Below are positions 1 to 12,769 of a DNA stretch of 64,000 nt, piece after piece. Where the stretch lies: the NCBI GenBank assembly GCA_019914995.1, contig CM034130.1, positions 5,704,001 to 5,768,000 of the forward strand, written 5' to 3'. The notes beneath the pieces were generated by a model. That model saw only the letters and a list, made by a program, of their open reading frames with translations. It did no database searches and was not told the DNA's origin. The translations under genes were made by a program, and so were the position numbers. Source of the stretch: Acanthochlamys bracteata (taxonomy: Eukaryota; Streptophyta; Magnoliopsida; Pandanales; Velloziaceae). Position 1 is the stretch's first letter; every line of letters starts with the position of its first letter.

Positions 1-115
1 AAATTTTATTTAATATTTTTTGAATTTTAAATAAATTTTATAAAATATTATAAAAAATTTATTTAAAATGTGAATGAAATGAAATGAAGTAGAACGCTCC
101 GCCAAACGGGCCCTA
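1..115. repeat. Right end of a Tourist-like MITE, cut by the window start
   Basis: Very AT-rich sequence ending in CCAAACGGGCCC followed by TAA (about 104-117). The reverse complement GGGCCCGTTTGG is typical of terminal inverted repeats of PIF/Harbinger (Tourist-like) MITEs, which duplicate TAA or TTA. The body resembles the repeat at about 15590-15722 (shared blocks such as AATGAAGTA and ATAAAATATTATAAAAAA). Only the right end lies in the window, so the inverted repeat cannot be confirmed here. Confidence 0.5.
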
Positions 116-1316
116 ATAGGTTTTTTGGATAACTTTTCTCCGGCAACTCTTATATGCTTCATCATTACTTAAACTGTTGGAAAGAAGCTACTCAAGGGAC
201 CTTTCTTTTGTCAATAGTAACTATCATAATGTAGTATAATCAGCCGGGTAAGTTTTTTTACATGGAACTCAGTATAAAATATCATATTTTTATGTAATAA
301 AGATTGTACATATTATTGTTGTTGTATAACATAAATAATGTCTGTATATTGTGTAACAAATAACAATTGAAACATATTGTTATCGCTGTGTATAATATGT
401 ATTCTCTGTAATATATTTATGTAATACAACATATGTTGTTGTAATGTTTATACTCACGCATTATCTATTTATAATAAAGATGCAAAACTGAGCAGAGGTA
501 AACGTGCCGATAAACAAGCTAGGATCACAGCCCGCTTGATCTTTAAACAGCGGCCAAAATTGGGCCGACTCAGTCGAGTTATTCGGATAGTATCGAGCCT
601 CGGTTCTTGGCCCAACAAGAAGCCCATCCGCCTAGTCAACAATCAAAGTTGACCATTGATTAGTCAAAATTTGACCAGCTAATGATATCACATTAAAAAA
701 ATATTAATAATAATAAATTTAAATCGGGTGATCGGATCAATTTTCCTTCAATATGGTCGAACTCACCTGAACAAGATGCCAGAACCGAATCAGTTCGATC
801 CGGTCCTATCGTTTTGTTTTGCTCGAGCAAGGACCCACTTGTATTTAGACCTTTAATCCACAATGTATATTTATTAGGCATATTAACATTATTACTGAAT
901 TAGATATACAAAAATAATTCAATAATATATATCTATCAATTTGTAAAATTTTGATATATAGACATTACTAAATTAATAACATAAAATTAAACTAAAACCA
1001 CTTCCAATTTGTTACTGCTACGTACAAAAGAATACAAAATCATCATTAAACTCGCTAATGCAAAAGAACAGAAGAACTGTAGTTCAAACAGCTCACTTTC
1101 CAAAAACTAAGTTTCCGGTAACTCATTTACTGCACAAACTAAAAACGCGCACCTTGGTCAGAATTCTGCTCACTCTCGTTCAAGCATTTCTTTATTATAT
1201 CACTACAAACACAATATCTAATACCACCTGTACAAGCTGCTGAAAGTATCATGAAATTCCTTGATTTTGACAAGAGACTCAGTGTTCAACAAGAAAATAT
1301 ATTACATAAGACTGGG
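116..1316. other. Intergenic stretch before the FtsZ2 stop codon
   Basis: No convincing gene. About 480-880 is less AT-rich and holds runs such as GTTGACCATTGATTAG that recall part of the retroelement at 39.4 kb; it may be an old repeat fragment, but this is weak. The last 250 bases or so should contain the 3' UTR of the minus-strand FtsZ2 gene. Short open frames here (for example 693-881 and 1058-1243) have no recognisable content. Confidence 0.5.
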
Positions 1317-4282
1317 TTAACTTCTTGAATAACGCGAACGCCCCTTCTTCCTTAAGAATTCAGGAACTTCCACCATTCCACCTTCAGTTGGAGAAGCAGG
1401 ACTGCGCCCTATCCTCACATCCCCATAACCCAGCTGAGACTTCACGTTGTAAAATGAAGTAAATAAAATAAATTGCTCACACACACGCGCACGCATAAGC
1501 ACACAAAATCAACAAGAAGATTTGAATTCAGATGATTGTACCTGTGAAGATGTTTCTTTTTGGCGTTTGAAACCAGTAGCAATTAACGTTATGCTCACCT
1601 ATGATCAATGTATAAATTATTAGTAACTACTCTCTGCTGGTTTCAATTAATGATCAGAGACACTGACAGTTCAGAATTCATAACATTTACAATTACCTGC
1701 CCACAAAGTGAATTGTCAATCACTGCTCCAAATATCAAATTAGCACTTGGATCAACAAGGTCATAAATCACCTCTGCTGCAGCATTTACCTATAACAGTG
1801 ACAAATCTTAAATCAAGAACGCCACATACAACTTCAGAAGTAAAAGAGGATGTAGAAAACATTCTTTAAGTTTTTGCCAGTGGTGATGCTGTTTACAAGA
1901 AAATGGTATAAAAACTATGATTGCAAGCTCAACATACCTCATACAATGTTAGATCACTTCCTCCTGTTATATTCCATACAATTCCAGTTGCTCGTTCAAT
2001 TCCGATGTCTAGTAAAGGTGACTGGATTGCATTTAGTGCAGCATCTCGTGCCCTTGTCTTGCCTGCAATTTATCTTTCAAGTTTTAGAATAGGGATCCAC
2101 AGCAGGATACCGCATCATGAAAGCCTAATCGTACATTTTATCTCTCTTCGATGCATTAGATTTTTATAAAACACGTGAGGGGTCGGGTTCTATCATTAGG
2201 TGGTTACCTCTAGATGCTCTAACTAAGACAAACAGAAGGTGTTGCAAAGGGAAGCTAAATGCTGCAAGAGAACAAAAAGGGTCCACAAACAGAAGCTGAG
2301 AATGTCACAACCAATAGCAAGAGAGTTAGGGTTCTTAGGGAGAGAGCTTTTGATGGCATTTAAGCAGGACAAATGCAGTCTTTTTCGATAATAACAGCAA
2401 CAAGTCAATTAACAGAATGCAATGCAGTTTAATGAAATCGAGACTATATGATGACCTAGACGTTCATTATATGCATGTTCATATATTAGAAAAGTAACAA
2501 ATGGACAAACTAAAATCACAGCATCCGTGATCAGGTCAGCTTTGTAGCTTCTTAAACACATGTTTTTCAAATCAGCAATTCAGAGTTGAATTTAAACATA
2601 AAAGCTTAAGTTCTAAAGTGAACTTTCTACTACCTGTTGCAGTTCCTATGCCCATTAGAGATGATCCAGCATCTTGCATAATGGCGCGAACATCAGCAAA
2701 ATCCACATTAACCAAACCTGGAATCTGCAATCAAGGTTATGGAAGAACACATACAAGGTTTTAATATATAAATAGCATACAACACAAACAAAAGTTATGC
2801 CTGCATTTACTGCTTTGTCAGAGTTCACCTCTGCTAATGATGAATATTTCTACAGGATGGTAAAGCCACAACTTTCAAGTTGTGCCAGGACATTGGTATA
2901 GCTATTACATGGTTGAGACATTCTCCTTTGTTTGGATACAATATATGCATAACAAATTCAAATTGAAAAAGCATGAGGAACAAAGGGAAAATCTCAATCC
3001 TGTCACTCACACAGGTATAGATGGAACACTTGCAGTAATTATACCTACTATCAGCCATTATCTATCAATGATACATGTCTTGTTTAATGCATTAACTTTC
3101 TACGGCTTAAATGATACAAGACTTGCTAGAACAAGCATACCGTGATTATGTCGGAAATACCACGGACACCTTGTCGGAGTATATCATCAGCAAGGTTAAA
3201 TGCTTCTGTTACAGGAGTATTTGGTGAAACAGCCGTTAACAGCTTGTCATTTGGAATTACTAGAAGTGTGTCAACATTATCCCTCAAGGCTGCTATTCCT
3301 TCCTGTGCTTGTACTGCACGTCTACGTCCCTCAAATGAAAATGGCGTTGTGACAATACCCACGGTCAAAATTCCTATGGACTTGGCAATCCCAGCAATTA
3401 CAGGAGCACCACCAGTGCCCGTTCCTCCACCCATTCCAGCCTGCAGATAACAACCACATATGTGACAGAAGTAAGAAACAAGACTCAAGCAAAAGACTTT
3501 TAGAGTATAGTAATTGAAGGGTAGTTGAATTAAAATCATTTCACATACTATGCCACCTTTGTCTATTTAGGGTATAAATATGGTACATAAATTCTGATTA
3601 AACTTCCTGAAATAGGTAAGTCAACATATGTGCAGAAAATGTATAATGAGCTTACCGTCACAAAGACCATGTCAGCCCCATGTAGTGCCTCCTCAATGGA
3701 CACCCTGCTTTCTTTAGCAGCATTCATTCCTATATCTGGGTTACCACCAGCACCAAGACCCCTAGTCAATTCCTCTCCAATTTGCAAACGATGTTCTGGA
3801 TAGACAGGAGACATCCTCATTGCCTGAACATCAGTATTCACAATCCAAAACTCAACACCCTGTATGCAACCCTCAATCATTCTATTGACAGCGTTTGAGC
3901 CTCCACCACCAACTCCGATAACTTTGATCTTGGCTGCATTGTTGTTCTCCTGAACTGATGGTTCCCGCAAACTCTCTGTGATTTTGCCACTTGAAGTCAG
4001 CTTCCTTGTATTGATCATTGTGTCATTTCCATCTCCACTTAGCATGGAAACTTCAGGGTGCAAATTCAGGAAAGTATCCTTGTTGAATGAGCCAATATTG
4101 TGGGAATTCGTTGAACATCTAATACAAGGAGCACCAGAAATTGTACACTGCAATCTGTCAAATCCAAGTGGCCTACTGTTTCTGCTTGACTGCTTCACTA
4201 TATTCCTTCCTCTAGGGTTAGCTGATACACGTACTGAACAACGACTGTCAAATTGCAGGGGACCTGGAATTTGCATTGCCAT
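1317..4282 (-). CDS. FTSZ2: Plastid division protein FtsZ2 (seven exons, 469 aa)
   Basis: Tubulin-like GTPase that polymerises into the Z ring inside the chloroplast, partner of FtsZ1. Exons (minus strand): 4282-3656, 3440-3141, 2724-2634, 2062-1938, 1789-1697, 1598-1542, 1433-1317; all borders are GT-AG and phases agree. Residues 1 to about 75 are Ser/Arg-rich with few acids, as in a transit peptide. The GTP-binding core begins near residue 119 with [13 protein letters not shown], followed by NTDVQAM (about 149-155) and the tubulin signature GGGTGTG (213-219). The C-terminus holds [10 protein letters not shown] (about 453-462), the FtsZ2-type tail known to contact ARC6 and absent from FtsZ1; this decides the paralogue. 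Length matches the family (about 470-480). A 5' UTR intron (about 4731-4378) is likely, with TTCTCACAG before GT and TTTTAGCAG at the acceptor. The gene looks intact. Confidence 0.95.
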
Positions 4283-5497
4283 TTGGAGACAGAACTAAAT
4301 CTAGAATCTTAGAAATACTGAACAACTGGCTGGAAATTCAATCCATTTCAATACAATGTTTGAAATCCTGCTAAAATAAGAAATGAAGATGCAGGAGTCA
4401 AAATTTATGTAATTATGCAAGAACAATTACTAACTTAATTTCGCCTAACAAATTCATATACTTGGCAATATATCCAGAACGTTCTCTTAAAACACAAGCT
4501 TAAAGATGCCCACTTGTCGCAAGATACAGAGTATTCAATGCATTTTGTAGTTCACGACTTTTTTAGTAGCTCAAACAGAGAGAAAATTGGAAAACAAATC
4601 TAAAGATAACCAAAAATTACCAGAAAATCTACAAAAATTCTGCTTTTCAATACTGACATTTTCCAATGTTGAAGTTAGAGATCATAGAACAAAGACTGAT
4701 CAAGTAAAATAGTGACGAGTTAGAAATTAACCTGTGAGAATCAACATTGTTTACTAAAAATTTAGTCTTTGTTTTTCGTCTCCAGTAAGATTAGGGCCAC
4801 TGATTTGTTGCTTAATACCGGCAAAGGCGTAAGCTCTCGAGAGAAAATGAAACCTGGAGTTTGATTGATCTACAGGGGTATATTTGGAAACTGTGTAGAG
4901 CTGCTTTCCTATTATTATTTTTGTAAAGGCGTGTTCCACTCCCATAAAATTATAAGTTTCACTGAAAGTAACTGTTTCAAATATCCGATATTCAAATTTC
5001 TATTAAAATTAGAATTTTAAACAGTTTACATATTTTAAAATTAAATTAAACTTAAAATTTTATTCTAAATTATTATATTATATTTTAATTTATTTAAAAA
5101 TAAAATCTAAACATCACCTTTAATTTACTTTAAAAAATTAAACTCTATTTATAATTTATTTTTTATAAAATTTTATTTTTTATTTTATATTTTAGTAAAA
5201 TTTACTTACGTGTATTTTACACACGGTGGGATGGATCAACAAACAGAGGATTTCCTTTTCGAATTTAATAGATCTAAGCGAGGATGTACTTTTCGAAATT
5301 ATTAATCTTTTTCTTTTGACATAATCAGGCATTGCTTTCATTTTGAAATTATTAACGTATAAATTTTCTTTTTTCAAATAAAAGATCATATGTGCAAATA
5401 TTTGGAGAACACTAGTGTTTTAATTGATAGGTAATTTGTGCAATATAGTCATTGTTTATGTGAATTTATTTCAAGCTCAAGGGTTGTTGCTTTCTAG
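4283..5497. promoter_or_regulatory. 5' UTR and promoter region of FtsZ2
   Basis: Probable leader with one intron (about 4731-4378, minus strand) and an upstream leader exon to about 4970; this is inferred from splice-like signals only. About 4975-5190 is extremely AT-rich and repeat-like. No TATA box could be chosen with confidence. A 15-base string GGATGGATCAACAAA occurs at about 5229 and again inside the exon-like segment at about 5556. Confidence 0.4.
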
Positions 5498-6016
5498 GTT
5501 GCATTGGAGCTGTTTTCATTAGCTGCTCGCCAAGTGTTTGAAAGATTGCCTGACTGGATGGATCAACAAAATTTGCAACCTTGCTTTAAGGTGAATATGG
5601 ATGAACGTCTTTGGGGTTAACTAATTTGTTAATGCATTTGCGTACGTATCTCTTTCTGTTTTTTACTGCTCCTCATATACACCGAATCATTGATGAAGTT
5701 ACCGGTTTTGAAATCCAACTGATCTACCAATTAGAAATTAAAGCGTGGATGGCCAGATATCACACATACAGCATTTTGATGATGACTATTTGATCTTGTT
5801 TAGTTGCAAATCAGTTAGTCGTCCAATTTATATAAACTTGACATTGACTTTGAATATGGACATTAGGTACATGGAAGTATATAATAAGTCTTTGAAGGTA
5901 ATCAGCAACTTTCAGTGCCATGTTATTTGATCGGATTTGGAGAAAGCTTGCTGTTGCAGGACTGGAGTTATCAGCATCTTCTATTCTCCATCTCCAGCTT
6001 TGAACTTATAGCCTGA
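5498..6016 (+). pseudogene. Unrecognised gene tail: two exon-like segments ending in a stop
   Basis: The segment 5498-5590 is 31 open codons flanked by TTTCTAG and by AAG|GTGAAT. It reads like ordinary soluble protein, for example FERLPDWMDQQNLQPCFK. The segment 5960-6016 follows GTTGCAG, is in the same phase, and encodes 18 residues (DWSYQHLLFSISSFELIA) before TGA. Both segments are phase 0, so they join cleanly over a 369-base intron. No start codon or further upstream exon was found in the roughly 500 bases between here and FtsZ2, and a copia element begins about 100 bases after the stop. I do not recognise the protein. It may be the last two exons of a relocated or truncated gene, or the 3' end of a gene with exons I missed. 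Function is unknown. Confidence 0.4.
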
Positions 6017-6120
6017 AATAGGAGCCTAATTGCAATGGCAGGCATGCTGCCTCTCAATTGTGTCATTTCCCAGGAATAATTAAAACACATAATTTCACAA
6101 CACTATTCTATTCTCATTAC

Positions 6121-9100
6121 TGTTGGCGTGAGTGTAAATATTTTTTTAATTTTTTTAAATATTTTTTTTTAGAATTAGATATTTTTTACTATTTAAGAAC
6201 TCTTCATATTTAATATTATAAAAAGTCTATATATATATATATATATATATACTCCTATTGAATGATAGATGAATAAGATTGAAAAAATATTTCATTATGG
6301 TATCACAGCAAAAATTCTAAATTTGTTCGCCGTCGTCGTGGAGATCATGACTGCTACGACCAAATTTCGATCAGATTATCCGCTGCGTTCGTGAAAATAC
6401 GATTACAATGGTTAGAAATTTCGACTAAAATAAATCCGACAATTTAACCAGATTATATCTACAGAAAAAAATAAATAAACCTACCTGTCGTCGACGCTTC
6501 TGCCGCCGCCGCTTACTGTCGCAATAGCCGCTGCCTCCAACAGCCAGACGACACCGATCACCGGATCTGCTGCTCCGTCGATCATTATTATCAGATCGCT
6601 TAATTGAAATCTTTACCCCCGATCTTCCTTGATTCGAACTCAGATATGAGCTGAATCAGACTCAGACCGATCCGGACCAATTTGAACCAGATATGTACTG
6701 AACCAAACTCAGACCGATTCGGACTAGCTTGAACTAGATTTGAGTTGAACCAGAATCAAACCTAGCAGTACCAACTTACTCAGACCAGACCTAGATCAGA
6801 CTCTGACTCAGATTTCAGACCCAAACTCAGACTCAAACTCAAACTTACTCAGACCAGACCCAGATCAAACTCAAATTCATATTTAATTAGACATAGACTC
6901 AGACTCAGATTTAACAGATCTGACCAGGTCAGGCCCAACTATTTTTTTTACAGGTTTCAAGAAAAATTGAGACATGTATTTATTGTGGTAAGTTTGCTAT
7001 AATAAAGGCTCATATTTTAAATTAATTAGATATCCAAATTGGTAGAAAGAATTGAAAAAAAAAAGTTTCTTATAGAAGCACCAGTTAATTCAAACTTCTC
7101 AGGTAACCAAAATTGTGTTCTAAATATTATTTCAGATTCCAACAAGGATACAAGATAGATTCTAAATTCTAGAGCGACGGATCATATAGATTTGATATGA
7201 GGAATTTTCAGACCACAACTACCCTGATTAGATATAATATGACATATACTAATAGAGACACTTATCCAGTGATAGGTGCTGGGACAGTGATGCTGACACT
7301 ATCTTTATTTTTACAGGATTGCTTATTTATTTCCTCTTTATCAAATAACCTATTGTCTATTTGACAAATTACTGAATAATTAAATTGCATTGTTTTATTG
7401 TACCCACATTTTTGTTTATTTCAGGATATCGAGACATATGAGATTATTGGGCGTGGTATTAAAAAAGTAGGTCTATATTATTTAGATAATATTTGATGTA
7501 GACAAAATCAACTAAGAAAAAACTCAGTGATTCTAGCCTAGTCTATCCCGCAAGTGCACGGTTTTCGTCTACCGTATAGCAGATAACGAGTTTGTTCTAT
7601 AGAGATTGTTGTTAACTCTAATTCAAGTTTTTAACTAACAAAAATTTGTTTGTGAAAGCTAATCAAAAGTGTACGAGAACTAAGAACAAAAAGTAACGCA
7701 CGGATTGAGAAAACAGGTATGCAAATAACTGGAGTTTTAGAATCCACCACTAATGTCTCTAATTTAATCTTTAAATAAATATGATAATAGATTATGATGA
7801 TTGTGAAGATCTTGTATCTAATACCTTGGTCTAGTTCTTAGATACGATTTCTAATTATGACTTTAACCTTGGTCCAGTATAAAATCACCTATCGCTAGTG
7901 ATATTCTAACTCCTTATTTAGAAATTACTAACAATACATTAAGTTCTGCGAAACCATAAATCATGTAGTTACATTCACTTTGGTCCAGTAAATATTAACT
8001 ACAGTTATTAATCCTGTAATTCATAAATTATGCTCCGATTGGTCCTCGCAAACACAATTAATATAATAATTTAGATATCAAACTCAATGCTAATCATACA
8101 TGCAAATTTAACATCTAAACATCCTTTCAAATAAGAATTAACAACTCACATAAAATCAACAATCCATATATCACATAATATTCAAGAAATAAATTAAATT
8201 TATTAGAGTTTCATTCTAACTCCAGTTTAGAGAATTTAGCCATTTATATTAATATTACACACAATAATATTGTATGAAAAATAAAATATGAGTAAAAAGA
8301 TAATAAAGCAAATCTGAAGAATTTTTCGTCTCTTAATCTGATCTTCCTTCTGTCTCCCATTCGGCTCTCTTTAGGTTTTTTCGTCGGCTCTCCGTTGGCT
8401 CATCGTTGCTCCTCCGATTCACCTTTTTTTATAATAGAATTTCCTCCCATAAAATTAGGCAAAAGATATCTTCAGGATCTTCGGATTAGATTTGTTGCTA
8501 TATTTGATGCTATATTTAATGCTAGATTTGATGCTAAATCTTTGATTTAGATTTGATTGGTCAAATGCATCAATGAGGATCGCCGCTTGATATTTCCTTC
8601 CATGATTAGCTTTTTTATTTTATTCCTTCAATAATTTGCTTCTTTATTCACCTATACTTCACAAAATAAAATAAAATAAATTAATTCATATTGTGAATAG
8701 AATTTTAATAAAAATCTAATATTTATTATAACAATAAGATATAATAAATATATCACATTACACATTATTAATATTAGTTCCAAAAGAGTTCATAACGTTC
8801 GTGGATTTGATATTAACAAGAGAAATAAAGTTTGGGTTTGGCATTGACGAGTAGGTCATGTTTCTTATATCTATTTTACGTTATTTATTATTCTTTTTAT
8901 TTTCTGGCCTCATAGAGTCTGAGTTTCAGTGTGAAGTTTGCATCTTGCTAAGAGTCACCGAGTACCATTTTTTTTATGAATAAACGATCAACTCAATTTG
9001 AATTAGTACATTCGAATGTTTGGGGACTCTCTTTTGTTATAACACTTACTTGTATTAGGTGGTTTATAATATTTGTGAATGATTGCACATGTATGGTATG

Positions 9101-11803
9101 GTTATATACTTTGAAGAGTAAAAGTAATATAGTAGATATATTTGTGCGGTTTCATAAAACTCAGTTTTTCTTTCATATTCGAATTTTTCGCTCTCATAAT
9201 AGAGGAGAGTATATTAATACATCTTTGAGCTCTTATCTTTATCAGTATGGTATTATTCATGAAACCTTTTGTCCACACACACCACAACAAAATGAAGTGA
9301 CTGAAAGAAAAAATCGACATATTTTAGAGACCGCCTGTGCTTTATTAATTAGAACTCATGTTCCAAAACACTATTAGGTAGATAAAGTTCAGTTTACAGT
9401 TTATTTGATTAACCACATGCCTTCTAGGGTGCTAACTTTTCGGACACCATTTGATATTTATCTACATTTATCACTATACTTTATGTCCTCTCAATTTATC
9501 TCGAATTTTTAGTTCTGTTGCATTAGTATATTTGCAGAAAACCCAAAAGGATAAATTAGATCTATATGCTTTGAGATTTGTGTTTCTCGGTTATGGTCCT
9601 TACCAGAAAAATTATCGCTACTATCATCCTCCGACACGCCGTACTTTTGTGACTATAAATGTGATATTTCTAAAATCGAAATTGTACTTTATCAGATCGG
9701 CATCACATTCAGATATTCAGGAGGAGATAGAAGCTACGGAAGATCTGAATTGGTTTAAAATTGAACTCAACACATATATTGAGGAATGTCATAGACAATT
9801 TGTGAATCATGACTCAGGAATTGAGGAGATTGAAAATACTGAACTTGAACCAAAAGAAATAAAACAGATAGAAAGAGCTGAAATTGTGATAGAAATCTCC
9901 CTCTTGTATTCTATAGCACCAGCTCAAACTATTAATAATTTTCATGAAGTAAGTACTAAGACTCAAAATATTATTATGGATAAATCTAATATTGTAAATA
10001 GGAGTATCAGTTGCCACATAGAAAAAATTGTGAAAAACCTCTTGAGAGATATTCAGTAGAAAAAAAGTCTCAAGATATCCTATTGCTAATCATGTGTCTT
10101 CTCGCAAACTGTTCCTATCATATATGGTCTTCATTAATCAGGTAGCAACTGTGAGTCTTTCTTCTAGCATTAGAGAAGTTATATCTGATTCTAAATGGAC
10201 TAAGGCTATGAATGAAGAGATAGAGACTCTTCAGAAGAATTTGACTTGAAAGATAGTATTACTATTAGAAAAAAAGAAAACAGTTGGTTGTAAGTGGATG
10301 TACACCACCAAACACAAAGCAGATGGAACGATCGAGAGATAAAGTAAGGTTAGTGGCTAAGGGATACTCACAAACTTATTTAGTAGATTATCATGAGACT
10401 TTTGTTTCAGTTACAAAAATTAATACTATCAGAGTATTACTGTCTCTTATAGCAAATCTTGATTGACCCTTACAACAGTTTGATGTAAGAATATATTTCT
10501 TTATGATGAGTTAGAAATAGAAGTATATATAGAGCTTCCGCCTAGCAATGGGGTATACGAAATAACTGACTATGTTTGTAAGCTAAAAAAGGTTTTATAT
10601 GGCTGAAGCAATTTTGAAAAGCATGTTTGATAGATTTAGTCAAGTCTTGAGCAGATATGATTACCGACAGCATAATGCTGATCGTACATTATTTTTTAGA
10701 ACCAAAATAATAAGGTAACTGTTTTGATAATCTATATTGATAATATGATTGTTACAGGTAATGATCATAAAAAAATTCAGAGATTAAAGACGTATCTAGC
10801 ATCTGGTTCGAGATGAAAAAATTTGAAGAGTTGAAATATTTTTTGGACATGAGTGACGAGATCTAAGTAACGTATTTTTCTAGCATAAAAAAAATATGTT
10901 TTTGACTTATTATCTGAAATAGGCATGTCGGATTGCAAACCTGACGATACACATATCATCGAGAATCATAGAGCTTTCTAATCAAGTGCCACCAGTTAAG
11001 AAAAAATATCAATGATTGATTGATAGATTGATTTATTTATCAAATAATTGTCCTAATATAGCATATGCTGTGAGCGTTGTCAGCCAGTTTATACATTCTT
11101 CAAGTATTGGTCATATGGAAGTTGTGAACAGAATTTTGAGATAATTAAAATCAGCACTAGATAGAGAATTATTATTCAGAAAATATAACCATCTGAATAT
11201 AGATGGATATACTGATATAGACTGGGCAGGAGATAAGACAGATATGCGTTCTACTTCTGACTATTTTATATTTGTTAGTGGTAATCTTGTCACATGGAGG
11301 AGTAGAAAACAGAAAAATATCACTGGAGTTTGTGAACTTTTATAGTTTCGAATATTATTGACGGAGTTTGATTTTTCTCCAAAGAGTTATATGAGACTAT
11401 TTTGTGATAATAAAGCTGCAATAGATATTGCTCATAATCTAGTACAGTATGATCGCACTAAACATGTTGAGGTGGATCGACACTTCATTAAAGAAAACCT
11501 GAATTCAAAATTGATTTAGTTACTTCTTATGAGCTCAAAAATACAACTAGTAGACATATTGACAAAATGTGTCTTAAGTAGAATTTTTATGACTCGCTAA
11601 GCAAGTTGGGCATCGATAACATCTTTGCACCAATTTGAGGGAGAATGTTGGCGTGAGTCAATACATAATTACGTAAATATTTTTTCTTAGAATTAAATGT
11701 CTTTTACTATTTTAGAACTCTTCTTATTTAATATTATAAGGAGTTTATATATATGTACTTGTATTGAATGATAAATAAATAAAATTGAAATAGTTTTTCA
11801 TCG
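6121..11803 (+). mobile_element. Old, broken Ty1/copia LTR retrotransposon
   Basis: The element starts TGTTGGCGTGAG and is bounded by similar terminal repeats at 6121-6297 and 11646-11803. A perfect 5-bp target duplication, ATTAC, lies at 6116-6120 and 11804-11808. Just inside the left repeat is TGGTATCACAGC, close to the usual plant copia primer-binding site; just before the right repeat is a purine-rich tract (TTGAGGGAGAA). Parts in order: a leader with CAGACTCAGAC-type simple repeats (about 6600-6930), gag/pre-integrase traces (about 6950-7490 and 8790-8970), integrase (about 8976-9700), reverse transcriptase (about 10150-10980) and RNase H (about 11190-11580). It is interrupted by a 1.3-kb repeat at 7495-8785. 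It is broken in many places (a dozen or more). The terminal repeats differ substantially, so the insertion is old. Confidence 0.9.
7495..8785. repeat. Non-coding repeat nested in the copia element
   Basis: The copia pre-integrase similarity stops near 7490 and resumes near 8785, so this block was inserted. It begins close to TGATGTAGACAAAATC, contains CCCGCAAGTGCACGG near 7548 followed by CTATAGAGATTG, then a stretch with GGTCTAGTTC/GGTCCAGT landmarks, and ends in very AT-rich DNA. The word TAATATT flanks it on both sides and may be the target duplication, but that is uncertain in such AT-rich sequence. Landmarks and order resemble the block at about 42880-44230. No coding sequence was seen. 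I cannot assign a class. Confidence 0.55.
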
Positions 11804-12729
11804 ATTACACTATCTTTATGCATGTGTTACTCCGACTTTTACCTACATAAAAAAGATGGAAAAAGGTCCTCATAAAGCTTAAGATGTTAGATATAGATCA
11901 TAAAGGTAGATTTAGGTCAAGCTATCGTAAGTTTAAAGAATATTCATGATGCTAAAATGACCTGCAACATGACGAAATCCACTTCTAGACACTGTTGTTG
12001 CCTCTTATCCAGAAAATCCTTCGAACCAATGGCTTAATCTTTCCTAAAGCCACTGTTATCATGGATTGATGCCTTTTTCTTTTGGATGGTGAACAAGTTA
12101 CACATGTCATTGTTCATATAAAAGTTAGTAACTATAGAATTACATGGACTATTATAGGAAGAAGATAAGTCATGGATGGCCAAACTTTGTTGGAGATGTC
12201 CTGCTGAATGGTGGCACACCATTCACTCCTTTGGAATGCCTTCCCTTTCTGCAGGCAATTAACTATGTTTGGGTGATTGAAGTAACATAGATTTTTGGAT
12301 TTGGATTCTATATTTTTCAACATGCTTTATGATACGTTCTTGTTAAATCCTCCTTTAAGATTCTGTATCAAACACTAATCGTAGTCTTGTCATATCAATT
12401 TTTTTTGTGTTACCAAACCTCCTTAAGATCTCTGGATGCTTCTTCAGCTGTTTCAGTCCTGGATCGCTTGAAATGGTGAAGGGGAAAGTTACAATTTTTT
12501 AAGAAAAAGTTGGACTTCTTTTTCTTCTTTGAGAGAAGAATACGGTTATGTTCTGCTTCAAGCAGAGTGCTACAGACATGGATTGCTTTGAACAAGCATG
12601 GTTCAAATAAGATGAACTCCTCTTCTATGCTAAGTTATTATTTGACAATTAATCCAATTTTCTTGGCGTATTCATGTAAATATAATGTAGTAACCTACAG
12701 GATGCTTTACTTCAGCCTGCGCGGATAGC

Positions 12730-12769
12730 ATGGTCCCAATAGGGGCACCCTTTGTAGCATTGGGACCAT
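12730..12769. other. Perfect 11-bp inverted repeat (hairpin)
   Basis: ATGGTCCCAAT at 12730-12740 is followed after 18 bases by its exact reverse complement ATTGGGACCAT at 12759-12769. It is far more GC-rich than its surroundings. It could be the centre of a small repeat element or a chance hairpin; nothing around it shows a precursor of microRNA size. Confidence 0.6.

Noticed and set aside
5745-5930. Frame with YMEVYN, recalling a kinesin motor motif
   Set aside because: No other kinesin motif nearby, and the stretch lies in the inferred intron of the gene tail.
12132-12323. Minus-strand frame with FNHPNIVNCL, recalling the kinase HPNIV motif
   Set aside because: No other kinase motif is found before or after it; a five-residue match is expected by chance.
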